Source: Clostridia bacterium (lineage in GTDB: Bacteria > Bacillota > Clostridia > Oscillospirales > Acutalibacteraceae). Taken from it: DNA of 64,000 bases. This document shows positions 48,309 to 60,400 of this stretch, in pieces. The DNA lies in contig JAFUIO010000002.1 in assembly GCA_017468425.1 (NCBI GenBank), positions 1 to 64,000 on the forward strand, read 5' to 3'. Within the stretch, counting starts at the first letter, position 1. Every line of letters starts with the position of its first letter. The position numbers and the translations under genes were made by a program. The notes below the pieces were generated by a model that was not told the DNA's origin, searched no databases, and saw only the letters and a list, made by a program, of their open reading frames with translations.

Positions 48309-50441
48309 ATGAGCGAATCATATCTTGATTTATACTCTGTCTACAAAGGCAAAATGGCTGAAATGACAGCCGGAAACCCGTACTATGACTTTATGTACGA
48401 GGCTATTTCCTCCGGACACAACAATTTTTCTCAATTTAATAGATTCTTTGAAAAGAAAATTGATATCCGTTGGGTTGAGGCTATCGAGCGTTGTATTATC
48501 CCTATCGACAACATTCTCAGAAATCCCCGTAAGTTTATCGTTCAGGAAGAAGAAGTTGTTATTATTGAACGTGCCAAAAAAATCACTACTGAATCAATCA
48601 GACATCTTGCACAGCATACCAATATGATTTCCAAGGTGGAAGATGACGGCAGTGTTATGCCCAGCAAAATCCTTAACGTTTTCCGTGAAGAAAGTTATGA
48701 AATTTACGAAAACCGTTTCTTATTCACCCTTATCAAGCAGCTGGAGTATTTTATCAATGTCAGATATGATGTTCTTTCAAAGTTGTCTGACGATGAAAGC
48801 CTCAATTCGCTTAAAATGGAAAGTTCGGTAAAAAAAGGCAACGAACTTATAACTTTCAAAATGGAAGTTGCAACCAAATATAACAGTGATGAAGATGTAG
48901 ACGGCAAAAAAGAAAAATCAGTTATGGATAGAATCCACAGAATCAAAACACTTGTTGATGATTTTGTTCATTCTAACTTTATGAAAGAAATGCGTAAATG
49001 CGTTCCTGTCCGTCCTCCTATTATGAGAACCAACGTTATTCTGAAGGACCCCAACTTTAATCAGTGCCTTGGTCTCTGGAACTTCATCCACTCATATGAC
49101 GACGTTGGTTACGAAATCAATGTTAAAGAATCAGATGATATGGTAAGCGATAGCTACCGTGATGACCTTTACGGTGTAATGGCTTACAACTATATGCTTC
49201 TCAAGAAAAACACAGAACCTGAAAGCAGCTATATCGGAAAACTCAAAAAACGTAAAATCAAACCGAAGTTTATTAAACGTCTCGCAGAAGAACTTGTTCT
49301 TAATTATGATTTGGATGAAGCTGAAATCAGGAAAGTGTTTATTGACGGTGTAAAAATTGCCGGTAAGAAGAAAACAGCCGGTGAACAGAAAATCAGAGAA
49401 GCAATTGCCCGTGCGTTGGCTTATGAAAATGAACGCAAACGCCTTATTGAGCAAAAAATCAAAGAAGAAATCGAAAGAAAGAAAGAAATCGAACGTCGCA
49501 GAATCGAACGCGAAAAAGCAAGAATCGCAAGAGAAAAAGAATTGGAAAGACAGCGCAAAGAGCGCGAAAGAGCAAGAGAAAAAGCAAAGAGAGAAAAAGA
49601 AATTGCTCTGGAAAAGGCAAGACGAGAGAGAGAGAAAGAAAAGAAACGTCTTGCAAAACTCAAGGAACAGCAGGCAATCGCAGCTGCCAAAGAAAAGGAA
49701 CGTCTCGCAAAACAGAAGGAAAGAGAACGTATCGCAAAAGAAAAAGCTTTGGAATTGGAAAGGCAGCGTAAGGCTAAAGAGCTTGAGAAGAAGCGCATAG
49801 CCAAGGCAAAAGCTGAAGCACTTGAAAAAGAACGTAAAGCTAAAGAAAAAGAAAAAGCAAGAATCGCAAAAGAAAAAGCGCTTAAACTTGAACAGGAAAG
49901 AAAAGAAAAAGAGCGCATAGCGAAAGAAAAAGAAAGACTCAAAGCACTTGCTGAAAAAGAAAAGGCAGAAGCTTTAGAGAAAGAACGTAAGGCTAAAGAA
50001 AAGGCCCGCGAAAAAGCAGCTAAAGAAAAAGAAATCAAGCTCGAGAAAGAACGAATTGCAAGAGAAAAGGCTAAAGAGAAAGAAAGAATAGCCAAGGCGA
50101 AAGAAAAGGCAATTCAGGAAGAAAAAGAACGCAAAGAAAAAGCTAAGTTGAGAGAAAAAGCTGCTAAGGAAAAAGCAATTCAGCAGGAAAAAGAAAGAAT
50201 CGCAAGAGCAAAGGCTAAAGAGAAAGAAAGAATAGCCAATGCAAAAGCAAAAGAAAAAGCTAAGGAAGCCGAAAGAAAAGCTAAACTGAAAGAAAAAGAG
50301 CGATTAGCAAAAGCTAAGGCTGATGCACTTGCAAAAGAAAAAGCAAGAATCGCAAGAGAAAAAGAAAAAGCTAAACTTAAGGCTCAGCAGGAAAAAGAAA
50401 AAGCAAAGAAAAATGCATCAGAAAATAGTGATGCAGAATAA
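48309..50441 (+). CDS. DUF2357-like protein with ~340-residue charged helix
   Basis: 710 residues; AAGGGGA lies 10 bases before the ATG. Residues 1-360 are globular. SYEIYENRFLFTLIKQLEYF and the preceding region recall DUF2357, a family found beside McrB-like ATPases in place of McrC. No PD-(D/E)xK nuclease motif is visible. Residues ~361-704 are almost only Lys, Glu, Arg and Ala (EKERIAKEKA-type units), predicted to be a single long alpha-helix or coiled coil of some 50 nm. It has no signal peptide, so it is cytoplasmic. It likely couples to the AAA+ ATPase encoded 53 bases upstream. Confidence 0.6.
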   Translation: MSESYLDLYSVYKGKMAEMTAGNPYYDFMYEAISSGHNNFSQFNRFFEKKIDIRWVEAIERCIIPIDNILRNPRKFIVQEEEVVIIERAKKITTESIRHLAQHTNMISKVEDDGSVMPSKILNVFREESYEIYENRFLFTLIKQLEYFINVRYDVLSKLSDDESLNSLKMESSVKKGNELITFKMEVATKYNSDEDVDGKKEKSVMDRIHRIKTLVDDFVHSNFMKEMRKCVPVRPPIMRTNVILKDPNFNQCLGLWNFIHSYDDVGYEINVKESDDMVSDSYRDDLYGVMAYNYMLLKKNTEPESSYIGKLKKRKIKPKFIKRLAEELVLNYDLDEAEIRKVFIDGVKIAGKKKTAGEQKIREAIARALAYENERKRLIEQKIKEEIERKKEIERRRIEREKARIAREKELERQRKERERAREKAKREKEIALEKARREREKEKKRLAKLKEQQAIAAAKEKERLAKQKERERIAKEKALELERQRKAKELEKKRIAKAKAEALEKERKAKEKEKARIAKEKALKLEQERKEKERIAKEKERLKALAEKEKAEALEKERKAKEKAREKAAKEKEIKLEKERIAREKAKEKERIAKAKEKAIQEEKERKEKAKLREKAAKEKAIQQEKERIARAKAKEKERIANAKAKEKAKEAERKAKLKEKERLAKAKADALAKEKARIAREKEKAKLKAQQEKEKAKKNASENSDAE

Positions 50442-50479
50442 TAATTTGTAAAGCGTAATAACTTTACAGTACGCATATA

Positions 50480-50538
50480 TTTGTAAAGCTAATTTGCTTT
50501 ACAAACACCAAAAAGTCTTGATTTTACAGGCTTTTTGG
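50480..50538 (+). terminator. Two stem-loops before the giant surface gene
   Basis: TTTGTAAAGC-TAATTT-GCTTTACAAA (10-bp perfect stem) at 50480-50505 is followed by CCAAAAAG...CTTTTTGG at 50508-50538. Neither has a perfect T-run. They may attenuate transcription into the giant gene or mark its own regulatory region; no clear promoter was seen downstream of them. Confidence 0.4.
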
Positions 50539-50627
50539 TCAGAGGATAAAGTTTTGTTTTATAGTGCGTGTGTATGCGAAAGAAACCAGAACTTATCCCA
50601 TTTGAAATCACGGAGGTATTTTAAACT

Positions 50628-51407
50628 ATGGATAAAAAATTGACGAAAAGGTTATTGGCCTTGGTTCTTTCCGGGGGGATACTCTTATCCTCTACCGGCG
50701 TATATACTGCACTCGCAGCATCAAATACGGGCAATACAAGTGAATATACCTCCGCTCTTGTAGGCTCATCATCTGATTCTGCAACAGGTAATAAACCCAT
50801 TTCCGGCGAATTTGTAACAATTCCGCAGGCGGCTCAGACAACTATCAAGACTACTACAACGCGCGTTCCGCCAACAACAAGAGTTACAACAAGACCTACA
50901 ACAACGAAGAAACCTACTACAACACAGAGACCCTCAACTACTCAGGGTCCTGCATCAACTCAGACACCAACAACAAAGGTTCCTTCAACAACTCAGACTC
51001 CCGGTGTATCTACAACAGTTCCCGGAACAACAAAAGCACCCGTAACAACACGTCCCTCATATTCTCAGGCACCCGGAATTTTCCAGCCTGACACAACTGC
51101 TCCTGAAGTTACAAGACCTCCTATAAATGAAGAACTTGAATGGCTTGAAACTACAGAATCAGAAGAAACAACAACATCTGCTCCTGAAACTGGTAAGACC
51201 AAGCCTGATTTCGAAGTTATTACACAGCAGGTAGCAAACAACTCTGAAGACGTATGGGTAGGCGAAGGTACAGAAACAAACCCATATCAGGTAAGTTCAG
51301 CCGAGCTTTTCCTTAAAATGAGCGAACTTATCAACGATACAGCTAACGCTAACAAATATTTCAAGCTTACTGCTGATATCGATTTTTCAACTACAACAAT
51401 CGACTAG
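50628..51407 (+). CDS. Giant exported GLUG-repeat protein, N-terminal part up to in-frame TAG
   Basis: GGAGG lies 11 bases before the ATG. The signal peptide spans residues 1-31 (LLALVLSGGILLSSTGVYTALA). A Thr/Pro-rich linker at about 70-165 (repeats like TTTRVPPTTR and TTKKPTTTQRP) resembles wall-spanning or glycosylated stalks. An acidic stretch follows, then the first module opener WVGEGTETNPYQ and YFKLTADIDFS. After 259 codons a TAG (51405-51407) interrupts the frame, but the same frame continues open for at least 12.5 kb with homologous modules. This part alone would be a short secreted stalk without its main domains. Confidence 0.8.
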   Translation: MDKKLTKRLLALVLSGGILLSSTGVYTALAASNTGNTSEYTSALVGSSSDSATGNKPISGEFVTIPQAAQTTIKTTTTRVPPTTRVTTRPTTTKKPTTTQRPSTTQGPASTQTPTTKVPSTTQTPGVSTTVPGTTKAPVTTRPSYSQAPGIFQPDTTAPEVTRPPINEELEWLETTESEETTTSAPETGKTKPDFEVITQQVANNSEDVWVGEGTETNPYQVSSAELFLKMSELINDTANANKYFKLTADIDFSTTTID

Positions 51408-54400
51408 GCTGTCCTTGACGGTCTTGCCGAACATCATGGCATCGGTGGTACACTCGTCTCAGTTAACCCTGAAGTTTCATCAAACTCAAATGTTTTCTTC
51501 CATCTTGATGGTAACGGAAAACAGATTATGAACTTAACAATGAATTTGAGTTACTTCAACTCACTTAGTATTTTCGGTTACGTAAACTCAGCTTCAACCA
51601 TTACAAACCTTGTAGTTCATAATGTTTCAATAACTAACGGATATTCAAATGCACAGGCTGCAGGTGTTATCCTTAAAAACGAAGGTAATATTGACGAGTG
51701 CCGTTTCTCAATTATTGCACTCGACACAACAGCTTTAACAACTAAAGCAGAATCATTCTACCCTGACTACACAACACTCCGTACATATTCAGGTACTGCT
51801 ATCGTAGTTGACAACAGCGGTGTTATCGACTATGAAACAAACTTTGACAATACCAATGTTAAACTTAACATGGTAGAAAATGCAACAATCAAAACATCAA
51901 GACCTTATGCAGGTGCTCTTGTTGCACAGAACAGAGGTAAAATCAACAAAGTCCGTGGTGTTAAGCTTACTATTGAAGGCGACACAACAAAGAGTACCCA
52001 CGTTGGTGGTCTTGTAGGTACAAACGCAACACAGAGAACAAGCTCTGCAACAGGTATGTACTATTGTGAAATCCAGATGGACGGACGTAACAGTAGTGTC
52101 AAAGGTGCAGACAAAATCGGTTTCCTCGTTGGTCACAACTCAGGCCGTATCCAGCGTGCAAATGTAACAGGTAGCTTTAATACAAATGCACAGGCGAGTG
52201 CCACTAAATATGATGTTCTCGTAACAGGCGCTTCTGCTGCTGGCGGTATCGTTGGTGACAACACAGGTGACGTTCAGCTCTGTACTGCAACTAATGTTGG
52301 TGCTTACTTCGCAGATGCAACTGATGGTGCAATCTATGGTGGTATCGCAGGTAAATCAAACTACGGTATCAGAAACAGTATCGCAACAGGCTCAACTGCA
52401 GGTGCAGGTGATGCAAATGCAATCACACGTTACATCGGCGGTATAGTAGGTTACGGCGATACAGGCAACAACTTTGGTGTAGAAAACTGTTATGCTCTCG
52501 TTAAAATCATCGATTCAAAAGCAGCACTCGGTGCAATCGTTGGTTTTAACGGCGACAAAGCATATAAAAATAATAAAATCAGAAATGTATTCTATTCAGC
52601 AATCATTTCTTCAAGACCTTCTCCCGTATCATATGGCGGAGCAGGTGTGAATGAAGGCGACCTTCAATTCTCAAAGGCTTATGCAATGTCAAGCTATATC
52701 CATCTTATAACAAATGGTTTAGACTTTGGTATTACAAAGACAAAAGCTCAGGTATCAACAAGCTCTTTCAGCTTCTCAGGCTGGGGCGATGCTACATTTA
52801 ATGTAAAGGGTAACTTCTCAGGACCGACAAATGCTTCTTATTATACAGTAACAGGTCTTGGCACAGACACACTTACTTATGAGCTTATAACAGACGGTCT
52901 GAACGACAAAACTGTTTTCTACTATGATGTTGATATTACTATTCCATCATCTATCGGTGCAGATAAAAATGGTATCACCCTTGTAAATCAGCCCATGGAA
53001 TTGGGTATGCTTAACTCAAGCGGTACCCATACCACATCTGACTATACATCTGACGGATTCATAGGCACAGCAGATAAGCCTATCAAGCTTACCACAGATG
53101 AAATGAACTTCCTTTACTATGCTCCTGCAGCACATTTTGTGCTCGGCAGTACTCAGTATGTTAACGATAGTTTCACAGCTCCTTCTGCAACCTTCTGGGG
53201 CACTATCAATGGCAATGGTAATACAATTGTATACGCGATTGACAAAGATTTGTTCAAGGGCATCTACGGCTCACGTGATGATTCTCTTCAGAATAACAAT
53301 TCTGCTACTCACAAATCAGATTCCTCTGATGAAGCTGACGTAGCATCAAACCTTGCAAACGGTGTAATCAGAAACCTTACTATCGACTTCTCTCCAAGTG
53401 GCACAGCTACCACAGTAAAGCTTTCATCACTTTTCGGTAATATATGTAACGCAACATTAAAGAATATAAATGTTACTTTCAACTGTATGGCTTACGGAAT
53501 CACTTTTGAGCCTCAGGAGAAAGAAACAGGTCTCTTTGCAAAAGCGGTTTACGGTAATTCGTATCTGTATGGATGTTATGTTGATAACTACTATGATGAG
53601 GCAAGAGGCAACTCACAGTTGGCAAGTATGGATACGTCATATGACACAGTTTCAGGCTTTATCGGCGTAATTGATGCTGAAAAAGCAATTATTGACAACT
53701 GCGGTGCTGATATTCCGATTTTCCCTAAAGCACAGAATATGAAGAATATCGGTATATTCGTAGGTGAAATCAGATCACTTGATGGTGGTTACATTCAGAA
53801 CTGTTATGCATCAGGTGCTCTTATCAAATCAGGTGGCTCATTCCAGACTTCAAGCTGTAACCTCTTTGCAGGTAATATTTCATCAGGCAGTAGTGATACT
53901 CATATCTATAACTGCTATTATTCACCCTCATACCTGTATACAAACAGTATATATAAAGATGGTATAACAACAGGTATCAAGGCCGGTTCATTCACAGGTT
54001 CCTGTAAAGCATGGTCATTCCAGGTGAAAAATGCTTCAACCCAGCTTTGGGGCGATGCTTCACTTAAGGTTGCAGCATCAGGCGGTGACAGTGCTGCACT
54101 TGAAACAATAAATAGTATTGACAGATTTGATATAGCTTATTATGAGGCTAACAGTCTTAGCCTTGACAATTATTTCACTGCGGCATCATCATCAGAAACA
54201 ATTACTTTTGGTGCTAACAGAAAATTCAGTTGGTCCGGCAGAATAATGCTTAGTTTCACTTTTACCGGTGATACAAACGCAAGTGCATCAATTACAGCAA
54301 GGCACAATGCAACAGGTCTTGTGGCAAAGCTTACTGTGTTCAGTTCATCAGACCTTGAAATTGACGGCGATGGTTATTACCTTATCAAAACTCCCGTTGA

Positions 54401-57400
54401 CCTTTACTATCTTTCAGATAACCAGACCAAGCTTGTTTCAGGCTCCACAGAATATATGTATATGAGCACCAACTCGAAAATCAGGCTTGGCGCTAACATT
54501 GATATGTCAGGTTATACTATCGAGCCTATCGGTACTTCAGCGGTTTTCTTCAAAGGTGAATTTGACGGAGCAGGTTATACAATTTCTAACCTGAACTTTG
54601 GACCGAACAACCTTGACCAGGCACTCTTCGGTTATGTTCAGGGTGCTACAATCAGAAGGCTCAATATTGATAGTGCCAATATCGTAGGTGCATCATATAC
54701 AGGTGCAATCGTTGGTACGGTTTACGACTATGCTACTATTGATACCTGTAAAGTAACCAATTCAAATATCAGCGGTCAGAATCATGTCGGCGGTATTGTT
54801 GGTGGTATCAATGCAAAATCAGGCCCACAGGCTACTCAGATTACAAACTGTACTGTAGAAAATACAACAGTAACATCCACAAAGCCGGTTAAAGAACATG
54901 GTTATATCGGCGGTATCATCGGCGGTACATCTATGAACAGTACTGAAGGATGCTACGCTGAAATCACAGGCTGTAAGGTAACAAGCAGTACTATTGAATC
55001 TGAAGCATATGGTGCAGGTGGTGTAGTAGGCTACGCTCCCGACACTAATAACAAAATTTCTTCTTGTGAAGTTACCGGCACAACAGTTACTTCAGATGAA
55101 GCTTCAAACGGTGTTACATATGCATCTCTCGGTGCTGTTGCAGGTGCATTCGGTGGCTCAACACTTGAAAATTGTACAGTAACATCTTGTAGGATAATAG
55201 GTGAGTGTGCATCGGGTGTTGTAAGCCGTCTTATTAACGAAGCAGGCACAATATCAACAATTTCAGGCTGTACTGTTACGAATTCTGAAATTGTTGCTCC
55301 GAATATTGCAGGCGGTATCCTTGCACAGGTAAGTGCTTATGCAACATCTTCCTGCTACGGTGACAAAGTTATAACAGGCTGTAAAGTTTTACCATGTATT
55401 GATTCGGAAACCGGTAAAGAAATCAGTGCAGTTAAAGCAGCTGTTGCAGGCGGTATCGTAGGTAATGTTCAGCAGTTCTCGAATAAAAATCTCACAGTTT
55501 CAGACTGTACTAACCTTGGTACTATTGAAACAACAGGTAAAAAAGGCTCAATTACTGATGCTGCAGGCGGCATCGTCGGCAGACTTTCATCAGCCCTCCA
55601 GACACCCGGTATTCTTATTGAAGGTTGTCTTTCACAGGGTACTGTAAAAGGTAACTCAAACCTTGGCGGTATCATTGGTATGAACAATGGTAATGCTCAC
55701 ACAGGTGCAAATAAACTTATCAAAGATTGTTATGTAACAACTAAGTTTACAAGTGGCAACCTTGCAGTTGTAAAAGGTCTTGCAATCGGTAATGTAGGAT
55801 ATCAGGCTAAAACCGATTCTTCTGCATTGGCAGAAAATGTTGTTTACTCATCACTTAATACCCGTGAAGCCCTCTTCGGTAATATCGAAGAAACTTCAGG
55901 CGGCTTTGATATGAACAAAGGTGCCGACCAGACAAGCGGTATTACAGTTGACTTTACAACTGCTGCTTCCAATACCACAACAGCAGGTAAGCGTTATCTT
56001 GCTCACTTTGCAAACGGTGTTGTTGGTTACTATGATGGTATGATGGGCACATCAAATACTGTTCAGTTGCATACAAACTTATATATAGGTTCTACTTCTT
56101 ACATTAACGCAATGACAACTCGAACCGACTTGTCTTATGGTGGTGTGAACTTAGGAAGTCAAAGACTTAGTGGTCTTCAGAAAACAACCGCTCCGCGTTT
56201 TTCAGTAGGTAATTTGCCTTCACTTACAGGTACAGATGGTAATGCTTTTGCTCCTCCTGCAACAAGCCCGTTCACAACAACTGCAAGCTCATCAAAAATC
56301 CTTGTTGGTTGTGGCGATAAGAATGGTACTGCTGATGCAACATACAACAAACTTACAGACGTAAGTATCCAGACATTTGATAAAAAATGTAACGCAACCG
56401 TTAAAACAACTTACACAGGCATCATCAACGGTGAAACAGTTTCGTTTGATGTAGGCTTCAACGTTGTTGTAAACGGTGAGCACGCATATGACGGTGACGG
56501 TACAGAATATAACCCCTTCCTCATCTACACAGCAGAAGACCTTCTTGCTATCAAACAGCATCACGATAATCCCTCTGCTAAAGATGACTACAAGGATAAT
56601 CCTGAGTTCTATTATGAAGCATATTACTGCATAATGAACGATATCGATATGACAGAAGAACTTGCAACAGAAAACAAATCTTTTGCTCCTATCGGTACAG
56701 TGGATGAACCTTTCAAAGGTAAAATCACAACATATCATGATGAGCAGATGAAAATCAGCAATCTGCTTATAAACGACCCGAAACAGAATGCTGACTATGC
56801 ATATAACGATTCATACATAGTAACTGATGCTGAGGGTAATAAAACGGTAGAATATTCAGACGCACTCGGTCTCTTTGGTTATACTGCAGAAGGTGCAGAA
56901 ATTTATAACCTTGAACTTGAGAATGTCAATATTCTTTCAGTACCCGGTACAACAAACGGCTTCCTTGGCACAAAATCAGGTGCATTGGTCGGTGTGGCTA
57001 ATGATACTATTATCCAGAACGTTAAAGTTTCAGGTGCATCTTCAGTTGCAATCGAAGGTTCATTCGGCGGCAGGGCAGGTGCAGTAGGCGGTATTGTAGG
57101 TCAGGCAGGCAACAATGTTGTAATGACAGACGTTCAGGTTGTCGGCACAGATAACGAAAGCCGTGCAACAGTCAAAGGCCAGTATTGTGTAGGCGGTATC
57201 GTCGGTTCATCAGCAGATACAACAGGCTGTTCAATTACTAACGCTTACGTTGAAAATGTTAATGTAACAAACCTTGCAACTTCAGGTGTTTCTATTGCAG
57301 GTGGTATTGCAGGTCAGTATTCAGGCGTTATTACAGGTTCGGCAGAAGTCAAAGATGACGAAGGTAATATTGTCACTCCCGCAACGCGCGTAAAAGTCAA

Positions 57401-60400
57401 TAACGTATCAGTTCTCGGTACGGTTGTTGGCGGTGTTGTAGGTTCAGGTAATGTTACTAACCTCGCATTGGGCGGATGCGACCTTACTATTGAAGACGCT
57501 GACGTAACAAATACAATCGTAGAAGTTACAGATACAGTAAGAGCTGATGCAAATGCAGGTCCAAACGGCATTGCAGGTGGTATTCTCGGTCAGACAAAAG
57601 ACAGTTACCACTATTACATTACAGACTGCACAACAGATGGTAATACAACAGTTACATCAGGCTATTGTGCAGGCGGTATTGTTGGCCGTGCAGCAAACAG
57701 AGGCAAAGGTCAGCTTCAGACAGAAACTTGCCTTATCATTTCTGATTGTACAACTCTTGCAAAAGTAGAGCAGCTCAATGCTCCCACAACAAATACACTC
57801 ACACTCAGCGGTACTGTCAGAGATAAAACAGGCGCAGGTGCAGTAATCGGTGTTATTGATGGCAATGCACTTGCTATGAACGAAGATACAAATGCTCCGC
57901 AGATACAGATTAAAAACGTAACTGCAGGCGGTGAAATCTCAGGTACATTCAACGTTGGTGGCGTAGTCGGTGAATTTGCAGTATATCAGGGCAAACTCAA
58001 CGAGCTTACAGAGTCTATCATTTCAGATTGTATTGTTTCAGCAAGAATTACTCCTCTTGCGGCGGCAACAGAACGTTTCGGTGTTATCTTCGGTTCAATT
58101 GAAGGTAATACAGAAAGCAGTAGTTCTGCTTCCGGTGCAGCACCGAACACGAAAGCTCCGTTCCCGGAATTCGATTCAAACGGTGCAGTAATAGAATACG
58201 CAGTAAAACCATTTGATAAGATTTTCTATTCATCTTATACTGCAGGTACTTATAATCTTTACGGTCTTTCAGAAATCAAAAATTATCAGGATCCCGTTCA
58301 CGGTGTATTCTTTGATACAATCTACGACGTAAACAAAGTAGTTTATAACTTTGAAACTGACGATGGTACAGTAGAACTTCCCGTCAGCGTTGTTAAAGAT
58401 GGTTACACAGCGAATGATCCGACCGCATCATATCAGTGGTTTGGCGAAAGCGTTTACGGATTCTCTGCAGAATTCAAAGACCTCCTTGCAGCAAACGAAG
58501 GCTCAGGTACACCCTTCGGCTTCTCAATTGCAGGTAAAGATTTTACTCTTGTTGAAGACGGTGTTCAGTCTGCAAACAAAGAAATTTTCGAGGTTATTCC
58601 TAACGATGACGGGCATCTTGGTGTTAACCTTACAAAATATCCTTATAAGATTAAAGTTAAACAGTTCAATACTGCAGACCTTGTATTTACTTATACAAAC
58701 GGACTTCAGATTGGTATCCCCGTAATCTGCGGTGTTAACTTTGAAGGTGAGGGTACAGCAACAAACCCGATTCTGGTTTCAAATGAGGATATTTTCTACC
58801 ACATTGTTAAGGTTCTTCCCTCATATTCATTTGTCCAGACGAAAGAAGAACTTGACTTGTCTGATAAGACAAAATATCCTGCAACAAGTCTTGCACAGCT
58901 TATTCCTAACTTTACAGGTACATATGACGGTCAGGGTCATACAATCAAAGGTTTCGATGTAACAATCGAATCTTCAGAATCTCCCGTTGGTATCTTCAGC
59001 AAAGTTTCAGGTGTGCAATATAAGGTTGACGAAGACGGAAATCAGGTTCTTGATGAAAACGGCGAACCAATTATTATTCCCAACATTCAGAATGTAACAT
59101 TTATTGGTTGTTCGGTAAGCAGCGGTGAATGTGATAAGGGTACAGGTGTTGCAATCGGTGAACTCGCAGACGGAGCAACAGTTTCTAATCTTAAAGTTGA
59201 AAATTCGGTTGCAACTTCAAAGCTGGGCAACGTTGGTGGCGCAATCGGTACAGTAACAGGTGCATCAGTTGCTGATAAAATTACAGTAACAGGCGGCACA
59301 GTTGAGGCTGAAAAAGGCTCAGCAGGCGGTGCAATCGGCACAGTTATTGAAGATACTGCTACCGTTACTTCACCTGTAGTTAAAAATACTACTGTAACTT
59401 CAGGCTCAGTTGATGCAGACGGCACATACCTTGGCGGTACAACAGAGGATATCGCAGGCGGTATTGTTGCTCAGGCACATGGTGAAATCATCGGACCTGA
59501 ATCAACTGAAACAGATGCAGACGGCAACCCGATTTATCCTAACGCAGTTGAAGATGTTACAGTACGTGCTCTTGTAGCAGGCGGTGCAGTCGGTGCAGTT
59601 TACAAAACAAACATTGCAGAGGATGCAAGTATTACTCATAAACTTACTCTCAAAGACATCAGAGTTTCAGGTGCAGAAGTAACTGCAAAATCTGTAGACG
59701 GCACTCGTGCAACATCAGGTGCAGGTCTCTTAGGCTTCGCAAGAGCAAAAACAGAAGTAACTCTTAACAACTGTTATGTAAATAATAAAACAAAAACCGA
59801 AACTTCATCAGTAGCATCTCAGGGTGGTGTTTCATACGGCGCCGGTGCAGTTGCTAACGTAGATGAAAATGTTATAAAACTCGAACTTATCGACGTTGAA
59901 TCTTACGCAGAAGTAGTTTCACAGGAAGCAGGTAACGACGGTACGGTCTATGCTGCATCACTTGTGGCTTATGTAAACAATGCTCCGGAAAAACTTACAT
60001 TTGACGGTTGTGTTGCAGGCGGTAAGATTACAGGTCATGCGATGAAGACATTCGTCGGCGGTGCAATCGGTGGATTTAATGTTGATAACAATCCGGAAAA
60101 TGATGCTGACGAAGGAAATACTGAAAATCACGACATTGACAATGAAATAAAGCATCCTTTATTCGTCAATGGTGTTATCAGTGCTGAACTTGAATGTATT
60201 GACGGTCATTCAAACAACGTTACACTCAAGTCAGTTCACAGAATAGGCAAGTTTATTGCAAAATACGGCGTGAATATGTTCGTGGAAGGAAACTTCCCCA
60301 CAATGTTCCAGAATAACTACTATTCAACATATCCCAACGATATAGCGTTCTTTGCAACAGAGTCAGGGGAGAAAGGTCCTCTCGATGCAATTCTTGCACA

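Noticed and set aside
49421-50095. 224-residue Ser/Phe/Leu-rich frame on the minus strand
   Set aside because: It is the antisense image of the Lys/Glu-rich helix codons; such low-complexity DNA leaves several frames open. No ribosome site.
49400-50430. Dense short repeats, considered as a CRISPR-like array
   Set aside because: The repeats are in-frame codons for EKE/KEK-type helix units with no constant repeat-spacer length.
46711-50441. Plain McrBC restriction or phage-defence module
   Set aside because: No nuclease or methyl-DNA-binding domain is visible, the ATPase is membrane-tethered, and the neighbours are fibre and secretion genes. Not excluded, but less likely.
51528-51560. Internal ATG after the TAG as a restart for a second protein
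   Set aside because: No ribosome site and no signal peptide; the product could not be exported like its modules require.
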